Below, in pieces: positions 53,768-64,000 of a DNA stretch of 64,000 bases. A model generated the notes under the pieces. It was not told the DNA's origin. It saw only the letters and a list, made by a program, of their open reading frames with translations, and ran no database searches. Position 1 is the first letter of the stretch. Each line of letters begins with the position of its first letter. A program made the translations under genes and the position numbers. Source of the DNA: Kitasatospora atroaurantiaca (GTDB lineage: Bacteria; Actinomycetota; Actinomycetes; Streptomycetales; Streptomycetaceae); NCBI RefSeq assembly GCF_007828955.1, contig NZ_VIVR01000001.1, positions 3,472,001 through 3,536,000 of the forward strand, in the 5' to 3' direction.

Positions 53768-53986
53768 GTGCTCGACATCATCGAGGAAGCCACCCGCTCC
53801 GGTGCCCGGATCGACGACACCCTCGCCGCACTGACCGCGCGCAGCTTCCCCGTCGCCCGGGTCGAAGCCGTCGACCTCGGCCGGTCCTGGACCCTGTGTT
53901 GGCCGGGCGGTGACGACCCCTCACCCGCGGGCTCGCTGGTCGTGGACGGGGTGGATCTGAGATCGTTTGCCGGTCCGAGGCGCTGA
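53768..53986 (+). CDS. Small hypothetical protein, 72 aa
   Basis: Starts GTG 53768 and shows strong third-position G/C bias throughout. An acidic, helical N-terminus (MLDIIEEATRSGARIDDTLA) is followed by strand-like segments (VEAVDLGRSWTLCWPGG, SLVVDGVDLRSFAG). No family recognised. No clear ribosome site. Confidence 0.5.
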   Translation: MLDIIEEATRSGARIDDTLAALTARSFPVARVEAVDLGRSWTLCWPGGDDPSPAGSLVVDGVDLRSFAGPRR

Positions 53987-54012
53987 TTCCCGATGCATCG
54001 ACACAGGGGGCA

Positions 54013-55257
54013 ATGATGAGGTTCCGGAAGGCACTGTATGCACCAACTGCGGCGGCGGCCCTGGTACTACCGCTGCTGGCAGGCTGCGGCGGTTCGACCG
54101 GGCCGGCCTCCCCGGCAGCGCCCGCGACCTCGGCCGCCCAGGACTCGGCCGGCAAGCCGGGCGCGAGCGGCGACTCCGCCTTCCGGGACCGGGATCTGGT
54201 CATCAGCGCGGGCTGCACGGTGCCCGCGTCGAGTCCTGCCAAGGTGTGGGTCACGGGGTACGAGCCGAGCGGCTGGACCAAGGTGGCCTCGGTCGAGTTC
54301 ACGCTGCCCGCGCAGGTCGTGCTCAGCGGGCGCGACGGGAACGAGCTGAGCGCGCTCTACTCCCTGTGCGCGGGAAACCTCCCGGACGCCGAGTCGCTCG
54401 GCAGCACGGCCGCGTCCGACGACGCCTTCGGCCCCAGGGTGCGCCGGCTGTTCGACCGGGACTTCACGCGGCTCGCCGTGGTCACCTCGGACGCCAGGAC
54501 GGGTGCCAGCCACGTCGGGTACGTCGACCGCGCGGGGAAGTTCACCGACCTCACCGGTGACGGTGGCGGCTTCGCCACCCCGAAGGAGCGGGACGCCCTG
54601 TTCGCCCCGGACGGCGACAGCGTCTGGTTCACCTACCGCGACGGCGCCGACAAGCAGCACATCGCCGGCCGCAGTGTCGGCGGCAACCACCAGCTCACCG
54701 AGCAGTGGACGGGCGCCCGCCCCTACATCGACGACCTCAACCTGGCGCTCGGCGGAAGCCCCCTGCGGGGCGTGATCGGCTCGCGGGTGTACTTCAGCCC
54801 GGACGGGAAGCGAGTTGCCGCGTTCGTCGACAGGCAGGGCCAGAACACCGTGCCGGTGACGGCCAACGGGATCCTGCCGGCCGGCGCGACCGCCACCAGG
54901 ATCCCGGATTCGAACTGCAAGCCCTCGGGCTGGGTCGACAACCACACGATCCTCTGTGCCATCAGTCCGGGCGGGCACCTGCCGCAGGAGTACGAGACCA
55001 ACCTGTGGACCCTCGACGTCGACCGGTCACCGGCGAAGGAAGAACCCGGCCGCCTGCTGCTGCCGGTGACCGACCGCAAGAACCTCCCCGTCGCGATCTC
55101 TCCCGACGGCAAGCGCCTGTTGTTCCGCTCGGTCCAGGGCAAGGTCGAGCAGCCGTACGTCACCGAGCTCACGCCCGGAGCGGAGCCGAAGCAGATCACC
55201 GGCCGGGACGCCGCCACGGCGCTCGGCACGGGAGACGTCGTCCTCGAGTGGCGGTAG
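54013..55257 (+). CDS. Lipoprotein with TolB-like beta-propeller
   Basis: A 414-residue lipoprotein. Lipobox LLAGC with lipidated C25, then a low-complexity Ala/Ser/Pro linker and a propeller domain with WD40/TolB-like blades (DALFAPDGDSVWFTY, VYFSPDGKRVAAFVDRQG, VAISPDGKRLLFRS). Anchored outside the membrane. Related proteins are orphan surface lipoproteins or parts of sensor systems. ATG 54013, with ATG 54016 equally possible. Confidence 0.85.
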   Translation: MMRFRKALYAPTAAAALVLPLLAGCGGSTGPASPAAPATSAAQDSAGKPGASGDSAFRDRDLVISAGCTVPASSPAKVWVTGYEPSGWTKVASVEFTLPAQVVLSGRDGNELSALYSLCAGNLPDAESLGSTAASDDAFGPRVRRLFDRDFTRLAVVTSDARTGASHVGYVDRAGKFTDLTGDGGGFATPKERDALFAPDGDSVWFTYRDGADKQHIAGRSVGGNHQLTEQWTGARPYIDDLNLALGGSPLRGVIGSRVYFSPDGKRVAAFVDRQGQNTVPVTANGILPAGATATRIPDSNCKPSGWVDNHTILCAISPGGHLPQEYETNLWTLDVDRSPAKEEPGRLLLPVTDRKNLPVAISPDGKRLLFRSVQGKVEQPYVTELTPGAEPKQITGRDAATALGTGDVVLEWR

Positions 55258-55356
55258 GTGACCGTCGGTCATCCCGGCTCGCAGAGGCGGAACCCGCTCC
55301 GCGCACCTACGGTGGTCAGAGAACGCCAGGGGGCCGTCGGTCCTGAGGAGGCCGTG

Positions 55357-55662
55357 ATGGAGGAGCAGTTCGTCTGGATGACCACGCGCCGTATCAAGCC
55401 CGGCGCGTTGGACGACTTCGAGGGAGCCTGGCGACCGGCCCCCTACCCGCAGGGGCTGCGCAGAGCCTATGCGTACTGGTCCGAGGACGGGCAGGAGATC
55501 ATCGGGGTCTCGTTCTGGGACGGCAAGGAATCGTGCGATGCCTGGCGATCCTCGGCGTCGGAGGCGGCGCGGCGTTCGGCCATGGCTCCCTACGTTCTCG
55601 AGGAGCGGGAGGCGTTCTACCGCGGCCGCGAGCTCACGATTCCCACCGGGGGAGCAGGCTGA
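55357..55662 (+). CDS. Small ABM-superfamily-like protein, 101 aa
   Basis: Ferredoxin-like dimeric alpha/beta-barrel pattern: WMTTRRIKPGALDDFEGAW (strand-helix), AYAYWSEDGQEIIGVSFWD, then CDAWRSSASEAARRSAMAPY. ATG 55357 has GAGGAGG upstream. It resembles antibiotic-biosynthesis-monooxygenase-fold proteins, but catalytic function is unproven. Confidence 0.7.
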   Translation: MEEQFVWMTTRRIKPGALDDFEGAWRPAPYPQGLRRAYAYWSEDGQEIIGVSFWDGKESCDAWRSSASEAARRSAMAPYVLEEREAFYRGRELTIPTGGAG

Positions 55663-55719
55663 GGGCCCTGAGACCCGCGCGGAGGCTCTGCCGGTGCGAT
55701 CCGGCCGGGCCTCCTGCCA

Positions 55720-56232
55720 TCAAGCGGGTGGCCGCGGCGGGAAGGTCCAGCGGGTCGGGGAGCCGGTGAAGTCGCCCTGGACCAGGCCGAAGGCGGTGAC
55801 CGGCTGTACCCGGAAGGTCGAGTTGACCGCCGGATCCAGGAAGTCGACCGCGTAGTTGGTGCGGTACTTCCTGTTGAGCTCGTCCAGGAACCCGGCGATC
55901 CCGGCCGGATCGGTGACCACCTCGGCCCGCCCCTCCAGGACGACCGGCTCCCGGGGGCTGTCCGTGGTCAGCACGCAGTCGGGGTGGTCGGCCAGGTTGC
56001 GGGCCTTGCGCGACTGCCGACTGCTGCTGAACCAGAGCGCGTCGTCGAACCAGACGCCCCAGACCGGCATCACGTGGGGACGGCCGTCCGGGCGCACCGA
56101 GGACACCCAGTAGTCGTGCGAGTCGGTCAGCCTGCGCAGCGCCCAGGACCACGGCAGGAGGCCGGTGCCCTGATCCGCGGGCAGGATCCCGTAGCCGGGC
56201 ATGTGGGGCCGGCTCGCGACGGGGTCAGCCAT
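55720..56232 (-). CDS. PPOX-class (F420/FMN-binding split barrel) protein
   Basis: A 170-residue pyridoxamine-5'-phosphate-oxidase-fold protein: YWVSSVRPDGRPHVMPVWGVW, LWFSSSRQSRKARNLADHPDCVL, VVLEGRAEVVTDP. This is the FDOR/PPOX pattern of actinomycetes, which can use F420 or FMN. ATG 56232. Confidence 0.88.
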   Translation of the reverse strand: MADPVASRPHMPGYGILPADQGTGLLPWSWALRRLTDSHDYWVSSVRPDGRPHVMPVWGVWFDDALWFSSSRQSRKARNLADHPDCVLTTDSPREPVVLEGRAEVVTDPAGIAGFLDELNRKYRTNYAVDFLDPAVNSTFRVQPVTAFGLVQGDFTGSPTRWTFPPRPPA

Positions 56233-56395
56233 GACAGCAGTCTGTCACCGACGGCGGACTTCGACCGGGCGCCACGTTCAGTGGCACGACGACTACCTTG
56301 AGTGGCGACCTCCTGGGATCACCCATAGCTTCGAAGGGGCGGGCGTGCATACCGGCATGTCCGCGAACCGCACCTCGAAGGCAGGTCACGACTCC

Positions 56396-57454
56396 ATGCC
56401 CAGACGATCGGCTCGGTATCTCGCGGGCGTCACCACCGTTCTTATCGCAAGCCTGGGTGCGGCTCCGCCCGCCCACGCGGCGACCTGGCACCTCGTCCGC
56501 CCCGGAGAGTCGATCCAGCATGCGGTCGACCACGCCAGGCCCGGGGACACCGTGCAGCTCCTCCCCGGCACCTACCGGGAGAGCGTGCTGATCACCGTCT
56601 CGGATCTGACCATCCGTGGGACGGGCCACGCGGTCGTGCTCGAACCGGGAGCCGAGTCTCCCGGCAACGCGTGCGCCTCGGCCGGCCACGGGATCTGCGT
56701 GACCGGCACGGCGGAGCGGACGGTCTCCAACGTGCGGATCGAGTCGCTGACCGTCGAGGGCTTCACCAAGAACGGCATCTCGGCCTCCGGCACCGACCGG
56801 CTGCAGGTACGGAACGTCCTGGTCCAGGACAACGGCCAGCAGGGCATCAGCCAGGAGAAGTCCACCCGGGCCCTCATCCTCGGCAACGAGGCCCGGAACA
56901 ACGGCCAGGCCGGCGTCTTCCTCGCGAACGCGGTCACCGAGGAGGGCGGTGCCATCGACACCGGCGGCACGGTGATCGCCCGCAACCGGCTGACGGGCAA
57001 CCGCATCGGCGTGGTGATCCGACGTGCCCGGGCGCTCTCGGTCGAGGACAACTCCATGACGGCCAACTGCGGCGGCGTGTTCGTCGTGGGCGACGAAGGA
57101 GTCCCCCGGGCGGGCGCGCTGACGGTCCGCCGGAACCACGTGTACGAGAACAACAAGTACTGCCCGCCCAACCCCCGGCTCGGGTACATCCAGGGCACCG
57201 GCATCCTCGTCACCGGCGCGGAGGACACGCTGGTGACGGGCAACCGGGTGGAGGACAACAGCGGCGCCTCGGAGATGTCCGGCGGCATCGTCCTGTTCCG
57301 CAGCCTGGTGGGCGCCGCCAACACCCGTATCACCGTCCAGGACAACGTCGTGCTCCGCAACGGCCCGGCCGACCTTGCCGACCGCGACACCGGGACGGGG
57401 AACACGTTCACAGGGAACACCTGCGGCGTCTCCGAGCCGGCCGGCCACTGCTGA
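56396..57454 (+). CDS. Secreted right-handed beta-helix protein
   Basis: Signal peptide (MPRRSARYLAGVTTVLIASL ... PPAHA), then a 320-residue parallel beta-helix with repeated N-turn coils (VRNVLVQDNGQQGI, ILGNEARNNGQAGV, IARNRLTGNRIGV, VRRNHVYENNKY, VTGNRVEDNSG, VQDNVVLRNG). This is the NosD/pectate-lyase-like carbohydrate-binding or -cleaving fold. Six cysteines occur, including a C-terminal pair. ATG 56396; ATG 56357 would add 13 residues. The substrate is unknown. Confidence 0.85.
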   Translation: MPRRSARYLAGVTTVLIASLGAAPPAHAATWHLVRPGESIQHAVDHARPGDTVQLLPGTYRESVLITVSDLTIRGTGHAVVLEPGAESPGNACASAGHGICVTGTAERTVSNVRIESLTVEGFTKNGISASGTDRLQVRNVLVQDNGQQGISQEKSTRALILGNEARNNGQAGVFLANAVTEEGGAIDTGGTVIARNRLTGNRIGVVIRRARALSVEDNSMTANCGGVFVVGDEGVPRAGALTVRRNHVYENNKYCPPNPRLGYIQGTGILVTGAEDTLVTGNRVEDNSGASEMSGGIVLFRSLVGAANTRITVQDNVVLRNGPADLADRDTGTGNTFTGNTCGVSEPAGHC

Positions 57455-57536
57455 CCCCGGCGGCCACTGCGGCCACTGCCGATCCCCGACCGGGTCCTCG
57501 TCGGGCCCGGGCGTCCACCATGAGAAAGGTGGCCCG

Positions 57537-58583
57537 ATGACCACCGCACGACCCACCACCTCCCAACCCGCCTCGCCGCAGTCCGCCATGCGGCTGCGCG
57601 AGCTGGTCTTCGGCGCGGCCTGCGCCGCGGCCGTCCGCGCGGCGGCCTCGCTGAAGATCGCGGACGCCCTGGGCGAGCAGCCGATGACGGTCGAGGAGCT
57701 GGCCGCCGCCGTCCACGCCGAGCCCAAGCCGCTGCGCCGACTGCTCCGGGCGCTGTCCTGCTACGGGGTCTTCACCGAGACGGACGACGACCGCTACGCC
57801 CACACCGACATGTCCCGGCAGCTCCGCGAGGACGCGCCGAACAGCCTGCACTACATCGCCCTCTGGTGCACCGAGCCGTGGACCTGGGAGGCCTGGCCCC
57901 GGCTGGACGAGGCCGTCCGCACCGGCCGGAACATCTTCCCCCACCTGTACGGCAAAGAGTTCTTCGACTACCTGCACGACGACGCGGCCGACTCGGCCCG
58001 GGTCTTCGACAAGGCGATGACCCACTCCAGCCGGCAGTCCGCGGAGGACCTGGCCGGCTTCCTCTCCCTCGACGGGGTGTCGAGCGTCGTCGACATCGGC
58101 GGTGGCCAGGGGCATGTGCTGGCCAGTCTGTTGGAGAAGCACCCCGAGCTGCGCGGGACGCTGCTCGACCTGCCCCAGGTGGTGGCCCACGCCGATCCCC
58201 GGCTCCGCGAGGGCGGCCCGCTGGCCTCCCGGGCCAGGCTCCTGCCGGGCGACTGCCGGTCCGAGATCCCCGTCCAGGCCGACCTCTACATCATCAAGAA
58301 CATCCTGGAGTGGGACGACGAGAGCACGCGCCGGACCCTGCGCAACGTCGTCGCGGCCGCCCGCCCGGGCGCCCGGGTGGTGGTCGTCGAGAACCTCGTC
58401 GACGACAGCCCCTCGATGCGGTTCACCACGGCGATGGACCTGCTGCTGCTGCTCAACGTCGGCGGCGCGAAGCACTCCAGGGAGAGCATGCTCGCGCTGA
58501 TGACCGAGGCCGGCCTGCTGGTCAAGGACGTCCAGCCCGTCAACCCGTACCTGCACGCCTTCGACAGCACCGTGGCCGGCTGA
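57537..58583 (+). CDS. SAM-dependent O-methyltransferase
   Basis: A 348-residue methyltransferase of the plant-like OMT/TcmN-TcmO family. An N-terminal dimerisation winged helix (AADALGEQPMTVEELAAAV, RLLRALSCYGVF) precedes the Rossmann domain with SAM motif VVDIGGGQGHVLASLL, then GDCRSEIPVQADLYIIKNIL and the catalytic-loop His replaced by Glu/Trp (LEWDDE rather than LHDWDD). ATG 57537 with AAAGGTGG upstream. It is convergent with the whiE-like operon, and a role in polyketide methylation is possible but not shown by the layout. Confidence 0.88.
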   Translation: MTTARPTTSQPASPQSAMRLRELVFGAACAAAVRAAASLKIADALGEQPMTVEELAAAVHAEPKPLRRLLRALSCYGVFTETDDDRYAHTDMSRQLREDAPNSLHYIALWCTEPWTWEAWPRLDEAVRTGRNIFPHLYGKEFFDYLHDDAADSARVFDKAMTHSSRQSAEDLAGFLSLDGVSSVVDIGGGQGHVLASLLEKHPELRGTLLDLPQVVAHADPRLREGGPLASRARLLPGDCRSEIPVQADLYIIKNILEWDDESTRRTLRNVVAAARPGARVVVVENLVDDSPSMRFTTAMDLLLLLNVGGAKHSRESMLALMTEAGLLVKDVQPVNPYLHAFDSTVAG

Positions 58584-58599
58584 GCCCCGCTGCTCCTCA

Positions 58600-58641
58600 C
58601 GGTTCGGGCCCGACGGCATCGATGCCGTCGGGCCCGAACCG
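58600..58641. terminator. Perfect 42-bp palindrome terminator
   Basis: CGGTTCGGGCCCGACGGCAT and its complement are separated only by the central CG. It lies between the convergent methyltransferase and cyclase genes and serves both strands. Confidence 0.9.
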
Positions 58642-58651
58642 CGCGTGGCGT

Positions 58652-59701
<1,050 letters not shown>

Positions 59702-59735
59702 CGGAGGGTTCTCCTTTGTCGGAAGGGACGGGCGG

Positions 59736-60977
59736 TCAGGACGCTTCGCCCAGGCGCAGGACCAGGGCCGCGTTGGAGCCCATCAGCCCGCGGCTCAGCA
59801 CCAGGGCCGTCCTCAGTTCGGCGGTGCGGGCGAAGCCGGTCACCAGGTCGATGCCGTGGCAGACGTCGGTGACGTTGGGGGTCGGCGGCACCAGCCCCTG
59901 CTCCATGGCGAGCACGGCGGCGGCGGTGTCGAGCAGTGGGGCGCCGCAGTAGGAGCGGCCGGTGCCCGCCTTGGGAGCGGTCATCGGGACGTGGGCGGAG
60001 TACTCGCCGAGGGCGTCGGCGATCGCGAGGGCCTCGGCGCGGTCCGCCTCCGGCACGCCTAGTGCGTCGGCGAAGACCACGTCGATCTCGTCGGGGGCGC
60101 AGTGCGCCTCCTCCAGCGCGCCGCGGATCGCGTGGGCGAGCCCGTGCCGGGACTCCTCCCAGCGGGACGCCCCGGTGAAGGTCGCGGCGTGGCCCGCCAG
60201 CACCGCCCGGATCCGGGCGCCCCGCTTGCGGGCCGCCCCCTCGTCCTCGACCACGAACATCGCACCGCCCTCGGCGGGCACGAACCCGCAGGCCTCGGCG
60301 CTGAACGGCAGATAGGCCCGGTCGGGGTCCTCGGAGAGGCTCAGCTCGCGGTACCCGAGCTGACACACCATCGAGTACGGGGCCAGCGGGGCCTCCGCCG
60401 CTCCCACCACGACCGTGTCGGTACCGCGGCGGATGGTCCTGACGGCGTGCGCGAGTGCGTCGAGACCGCCGGCCTCGTCGCTGGCCACCACCGCGCAGGG
60501 CCCCTTGAAGCCGCCGCGGATCGAGATCTGGCCGGTGCTGGCCGCGTAGAACCAGGCGATGGACTGGTACGGGCCGACGAAGTGGGGGCCCTGCCCCCAC
60601 AGGTTCTGCAGCTCGCGCTGGCCGAACTCGCCGCCGCCGGAGCCGGCGGCGGTCACCACGCCCACGGCGAAGGGCGAACCCTCGTCGGCGTGGAAGCGGG
60701 CGTCCTCGAGCGCCAGGTCGGCCGCGGCCATCGCGTAGTGCGTGAACCGGTCCGTCTGGACGAGGTAGCGCCCCTCGACCGCTGCCTCCGCATCGAAGCC
60801 GCGGACCTCGCCGGCGATCCGCAGCGGCAGCTCGCCGCAGCCCTCGCGGGTCACCGGCCCGAGCACGGCGGCGCCCTCCCTGGTCGCCTTCCAGAAGTCG
60901 TCGGCGCCGACCCCGTTGGGTGCCACGACACCGATCCCGGTGACCACCGCACGGCGGTCGGGTCGGGAGACCGTCAT
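59736..60977 (-). CDS. whiE-ORFIV: KS-beta (chain-length factor), whiE ORFIV-like
   Basis: A 413-residue ketosynthase-like chain-length factor that partners KS-alpha. It lacks the catalytic Cys; the corresponding motif reads [13 protein letters not shown], with E168 where many chain-length factors have Gln (AEQAGG). Other KS-fold signatures are kept ([12 protein letters not shown]). ATG 60977 overlaps the KS-alpha stop (ATGA), so the two are made in equal amounts. Confidence 0.93.
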   Translation of the reverse strand: MTVSRPDRRAVVTGIGVVAPNGVGADDFWKATREGAAVLGPVTREGCGELPLRIAGEVRGFDAEAAVEGRYLVQTDRFTHYAMAAADLALEDARFHADEGSPFAVGVVTAAGSGGGEFGQRELQNLWGQGPHFVGPYQSIAWFYAASTGQISIRGGFKGPCAVVASDEAGGLDALAHAVRTIRRGTDTVVVGAAEAPLAPYSMVCQLGYRELSLSEDPDRAYLPFSAEACGFVPAEGGAMFVVEDEGAARKRGARIRAVLAGHAATFTGASRWEESRHGLAHAIRGALEEAHCAPDEIDVVFADALGVPEADRAEALAIADALGEYSAHVPMTAPKAGTGRSYCGAPLLDTAAAVLAMEQGLVPPTPNVTDVCHGIDLVTGFARTAELRTALVLSRGLMGSNAALVLRLGEAS

Positions 60978-62239
60978 ACCTTCACCCCCTCGCGGCGGAG
61001 CACCACCGCGGACTGGAAGCCGCCGAAGCCGCTGCCGACCGAGAGGACGTTGCGCAGCGGAACCGAGCGGGCGGTTCTCGGCACGTAGTCGAGGTCGCAC
61101 TCCGGGTCCGGCGTGTCGTAGTTGGCCGTCGGCGGGACGACACCGTTGGCCAGGGCCAGTGCACAGGCGACGAGCTCTATCGCGCCGATCGCGCCCAGCG
61201 AGTGACCCACCATCGACTTGATCGAGCTCATCGGGGTCTCGTACGCGTGCGCACCGAGCGACCGCTTCACTGCCGCCGTCTCGTGCCGGTCGTTCTGCTT
61301 GGTGCCGGAGCCGTGCGCGTTGACGTAGTCGATCTCGGAGCTGTCGATCCTGGCGTGGGCGAGCGCCCGGTCGATCGCCTCGGACATCTCCCGGCCCTCC
61401 TGCGTCAGCCCGGTCATGTGGTAGGCGTTGCCGAAGGTGGCGAAGCCGCTGATCTCGCAGTACACCCGGGCTCCTCGCCGCCGGGCGTGCTCCAGCTCCT
61501 CCAGGACGAGGACGGCGCCGCCCTCGCCCAGCACGAAGCCGTCCCGGTTGGCGTCGAAGGGCCTGGAGGCGTGCGCCGGGTCGTCGTTGCGCTCGGAGGT
61601 GGCCTTGATCGCGTCGAAGCAGGCGACGGTGATCGGGGAGATCGGCGAGTCCGAGGCGCCGGCGACGCAGATGTCGGCCCGGCCGTCCTCGATCGCGTGG
61701 AAGGCGTACCCGATCGCGTCCAGCCCGGAGGTGCAGCCGGTCGAGACCGTCTGCACCGGGCCGTGCGCGCCGGTCTGCTCCGCCACCGCGGACGCGAGCG
61801 TGCTCGGGGAGAACGCCCGGTGGAGGTGGGGCTCGGCCCGGCGGTGGTCCACGTCCCAGCGCGCGCCCGCGCCGCTGACCTCGGCGTAGTCGTGCTCGAG
61901 CCGGGTGGTGCCGCCGACCGCCGTGCCCAGCGAGACGCCGATCCGCCAGGGGTCCTCGGCCCGGACGTCCAGCCCCGAGTCCCGTACGGCCTCGGCGGCG
62001 GCGACCAGCGCGAACTGGACGTACCGGTCGGCGCGGGCGACCTGGTCGGCGTCCAGGCCGCAGGCCAGCGGGTCGAAGTCGCACTCGGCGGCGATCCGGG
62101 AGCGGAACCCCTCGGGGTCGAAGAGGGTGATGCCCCGGGTCGCCGTGCGCCCGGCGGTGAGCAGGTCCCAGAAGGCCGGGACCCCCACACCGCCGGGGGC
62201 GACGATGCCGATCCCGGTGACCGCCACCCGCCGGGTCAC
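60974..62239 (-). CDS. whiE-ORFIII: KS-alpha ketosynthase, whiE ORFIII-like
   Basis: A 421-residue type II PKS condensing enzyme. Catalytic C169 is in [13 protein letters not shown]; the His residues appear in [12 protein letters not shown] and [13 protein letters not shown] 62239 overlaps the cupin stop (GTGA). With KS-beta it makes a long poly-beta-ketone; chain length cannot be read safely. Confidence 0.95.
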   Translation of the reverse strand: MTRRVAVTGIGIVAPGGVGVPAFWDLLTAGRTATRGITLFDPEGFRSRIAAECDFDPLACGLDADQVARADRYVQFALVAAAEAVRDSGLDVRAEDPWRIGVSLGTAVGGTTRLEHDYAEVSGAGARWDVDHRRAEPHLHRAFSPSTLASAVAEQTGAHGPVQTVSTGCTSGLDAIGYAFHAIEDGRADICVAGASDSPISPITVACFDAIKATSERNDDPAHASRPFDANRDGFVLGEGGAVLVLEELEHARRRGARVYCEISGFATFGNAYHMTGLTQEGREMSEAIDRALAHARIDSSEIDYVNAHGSGTKQNDRHETAAVKRSLGAHAYETPMSSIKSMVGHSLGAIGAIELVACALALANGVVPPTANYDTPDPECDLDYVPRTARSVPLRNVLSVGSGFGGFQSAVVLRREGVKV

Positions 62240-62661
62240 GAGGTCACCTCGGCATGTTCCGGGGGCAGGGCCCTCGGCGTCTCCTCGGTGTCCACGTGGC
62301 CGAGGTCGGGCCTGGGGGCCAGCGGGCCGAGGTGGAACACCATCCGGGCCTCGGTCCTCCCCACGTTGCGGAACCGGTGGCGCATGTCCACGGGGATCAT
62401 CAGGCCCTGGTCGGGGCCGAGGGCGTGCGGGACCCCGTCGAGGTCCACCTCGAGGTCACCACAGACTACGTACACGAACTCTTCGGAGTACGGGTGGTAG
62501 TGCTCGCCGATTCGCTCCCCCGGCTGCACGATGGCCAGGCCCATGAACCCGCTGGTGGCACCCACCGCGGTGGGTGTGAGCATGGCGCGCAGGTCGCCGC
62601 CGCGTCGGCGGTTCGGCTCGGCGTCGTCGACGTGCACGATGCGTGGGAACTGCGTGGTCAT
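62236..62661 (-). CDS. whiE-ORFII: Cupin protein, whiE ORFII-like
   Basis: A 141-residue single cupin. Metal ligands are suggested by [19 protein letters not shown] (motif 1) and [13 protein letters not shown] (motif 2). ATG 62661 follows GGAGGCAGTAACC. This gene is conserved in spore-pigment clusters, with unknown exact role. Confidence 0.9.
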   Translation of the reverse strand: MTTQFPRIVHVDDAEPNRRRGGDLRAMLTPTAVGATSGFMGLAIVQPGERIGEHYHPYSEEFVYVVCGDLEVDLDGVPHALGPDQGLMIPVDMRHRFRNVGRTEARMVFHLGPLAPRPDLGHVDTEETPRALPPEHAEVTS

Positions 62662-62732
62662 GGTTACTGCCTCCAAGTAGCGTTACAGGGAAGGTCCCTG
62701 ACGGACGGTGGGTCCGCCGGGGCACAGGCGGC

Positions 62733-63821
62733 TCAGGCGTCCTTCGCGCGGCGGTCGGTGACCAGGCTCATCGCGCACTCACCGAGGAAGCGGCCGATCG
62801 CCGCGTCGGTGCGCAGCTCGTGCCCGCCGAGTTCGACCAGGCGGCTGAGCACGCCCGCGGCCCGGGGGCCGACGATGCCGAGCGCCAGGCGGGGCACCGA
62901 CTCCGGCGGAGCCGTCAGATCGACCAGCCGGACCACGGTGTCCTCCCGCTGGAAGATGGTGCTCGCCGCGAGCGCGTTCGACTTCTCGTCCATCGCCAGC
63001 TGGTCCTGGCGGGCCAGCAGCCCGGCCAGCGCCGCTCCGCAGCCCATGCGGACCGGGTACAGCAGCGCGTGCCGGCTGAGCTCGGCCGGTGCGCCGTCCC
63101 TGGCCAGGTGGTGCACCGAGGGCAGCGCGGCCCGCATGAAGAACGAGCGCGCCGACTCCGGATCGCCGAGGTCGCGGGCCTCCTCCAGGTGCGGGTTGAT
63201 GGCCTCCTCCACCGAACGGACCTCGGGCTGCATCGCCACGTGCCGCAGGGCCGCGCCGAGATCGCCGGAGACCTCGACGGCCCGCACCACCCGGTTGCCG
63301 CGCATGAAGAGCGAGGTCCGGCAGAGCCGGGTGTGCCCGTCCACCCGGGCGGCCGGCGAGGTGTAGCCCGCCAGGATCTGCGCCACGGCCTTCTCGCTGC
63401 CGGGCTTCACGGTGAAGGTCAGGGCGTGCCGGACGATGCCGTCGGTGACCGGGGCCGGCCCGTCGAAGGTCTCCGTACCGGTGGTCTCCCGCATGATGCT
63501 GAAGCGCAGCGAACGGGTGTCCCGCACGCACCCGTGCAGGGGCTTCACCATCGCGCGGTGCGCCGCGCTGTCCACCCAGGCCAGGAACGGCTGCGCGCTC
63601 TCCCACTCACTGGTGATCAGCCACTGCGAGGGGTCCTCGATCGACTGGCACAGCTGGTCGCTGACATGGCCGGGCACGGCGGCCACCTGGTGGCGCAGCT
63701 GCTCGTACGCGTCCAGGAAGCGCTGCTGCGCGCCGTCCATGATGTCGCACAGCAGGACCACGCGGAGCCTGGAGGAGGCGAGTGCGGGGCGACGCGATGC
63801 GGGTTCGGTCAGGGTCGTCAT
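62733..63821 (-). CDS. whiE-ORFI: SchA/CurD-like protein, whiE ORFI-like
   Basis: A 362-residue protein with two ferredoxin-like (ABM-fold) modules. The first carries RLRVVLLCDIMDGAQQRFLD and ITSEWESAQPFLAWVDS; the second starts near HALTFTVKPGSEKAVAQIL. This is the SchA/CurD family found as the first gene of spore-pigment operons. ATG 63821 has AAGGAG 9 bases upstream. Its role in pigment assembly or localisation is unknown. Confidence 0.9.
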   Translation of the reverse strand: MTTLTEPASRRPALASSRLRVVLLCDIMDGAQQRFLDAYEQLRHQVAAVPGHVSDQLCQSIEDPSQWLITSEWESAQPFLAWVDSAAHRAMVKPLHGCVRDTRSLRFSIMRETTGTETFDGPAPVTDGIVRHALTFTVKPGSEKAVAQILAGYTSPAARVDGHTRLCRTSLFMRGNRVVRAVEVSGDLGAALRHVAMQPEVRSVEEAINPHLEEARDLGDPESARSFFMRAALPSVHHLARDGAPAELSRHALLYPVRMGCGAALAGLLARQDQLAMDEKSNALAASTIFQREDTVVRLVDLTAPPESVPRLALGIVGPRAAGVLSRLVELGGHELRTDAAIGRFLGECAMSLVTDRRAKDA

Positions 63822-63876
63822 GTTCCACTTCTCCTTGAAGGACGAACAGCCGCCGGACCGGGGCACGGAGATTGTC

Positions 63877-63892
63877 TGCGTGACCTGACGCA
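63877..63892. promoter_or_regulatory. Palindrome upstream of the whiE-like operon
   Basis: TGCGTGACCTGACGCA is an inverted repeat (TGCGT-N6-ACGCA) 56 bp upstream of the ORFI start. Downstream towards the window end, GCGGTTCCTGAGGGC occurs twice (63910-63924 and 63926-63940 approximately). Candidate operator or promoter elements for the operon. Confidence 0.4.
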
Positions 63893-64000
63893 GCGTGAGC
63901 TGTCGGTCCGCGGTTCCTGAGGGCTGCGGTTCCTGAGGGCCGGTCAGCGCCGCCGTATCGGAACAGTCCGCCCGCTGCCGGGATCCGGCCCTTGAGGCCT

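Noticed and set aside
63840..64000. The divergent whiE ORFVIII hydroxylase expected upstream of ORFI.
   Set aside because: Only about 180 bases remain before the window end and no start with flavoprotein motifs is seen, so it cannot be called here.

Overview
This is high-GC actinomycete DNA, almost certainly from a streptomycete (Streptomyces or Kitasatospora). A conserved core block (crp, MBL-fold hydrolase, Nudix, RidA, two ArsA-like ATPases, wblA, class A PBP, YqeY-like protein, metallophosphoesterase, tRNA-Pro) sits next to a type II PKS locus with the gene order of the whiE spore-pigment cluster. Coding regions show the strong third-position G/C bias of this group, which also produces long spurious frames on the opposite strand.

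Region 1 (1-26.75 kb) is a hybrid NRPS/PKS gene cluster. It holds an ABC exporter (5' end outside the window), a SbnA/SbnB pair that makes L-2,3-diaminopropionate (L-Dap), an HTTM-type membrane protein, a six-domain NRPS (C-A-T-C-A-T), and a hybrid protein KS-AT*-T-C-A-T-C. A GNAT, an FAD oxidoreductase, a Sfp-type PPTase, two TrmB/LuxR-like regulators enclosing a tiny secreted peptide gene, a Gfo/Idh oxidoreductase and an aminotransferase follow. The AT-like domain has lost its GHSxG serine, and the terminal condensation domain reads HQxxxDG instead of HHxxxDG; there is no thioesterase. By eye, the A-domain pockets suggest Ser for the first and a basic residue such as Dap for the third.

Region 2 (26.8-37.5 kb) is conserved chromosome: crp, small hydrolases, the ATPase pair, wblA and a class A PBP (with two identical-arm palindromes between wblA and the PBP gene), then a GatB/YqeY protein, a metallophosphoesterase and tRNA-Pro(CGG).

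Region 3 (37.5-49.5 kb, with debris to about 51.2 kb) is an accreted island in tRNA-Pro. A 92-bp segment comprising the tRNA 3' half plus its terminator recurs at 49.36 kb, and a third partial copy lies at 46.5 kb. At least four integrase C-terminal remnants are scattered through it. The two longest carry a LacI-type helix-turn-helix embedded in the recombinase catalytic domain. Cargo includes three small secreted proteins, a membrane-anchored XRE regulator preceded by four TGGAC iterons, an MscS channel, tiny membrane proteins, an ECF41 sigma factor and its oxidoreductase partner.

Region 4 (50-58.6 kb) holds a zinc-ribbon membrane protein, IS30 and PucR fragments, an MFS/ArsR divergent pair, a propeller lipoprotein, a PPOX protein, a secreted beta-helix protein and an O-methyltransferase. 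Region 5 (58.65-64 kb, minus strand) is the whiE-like operon, translationally coupled in part, in the order ORFI (SchA/CurD-like), cupin, KS-alpha, KS-beta, ACP, aromatase/cyclase, TcmI-type cyclase.
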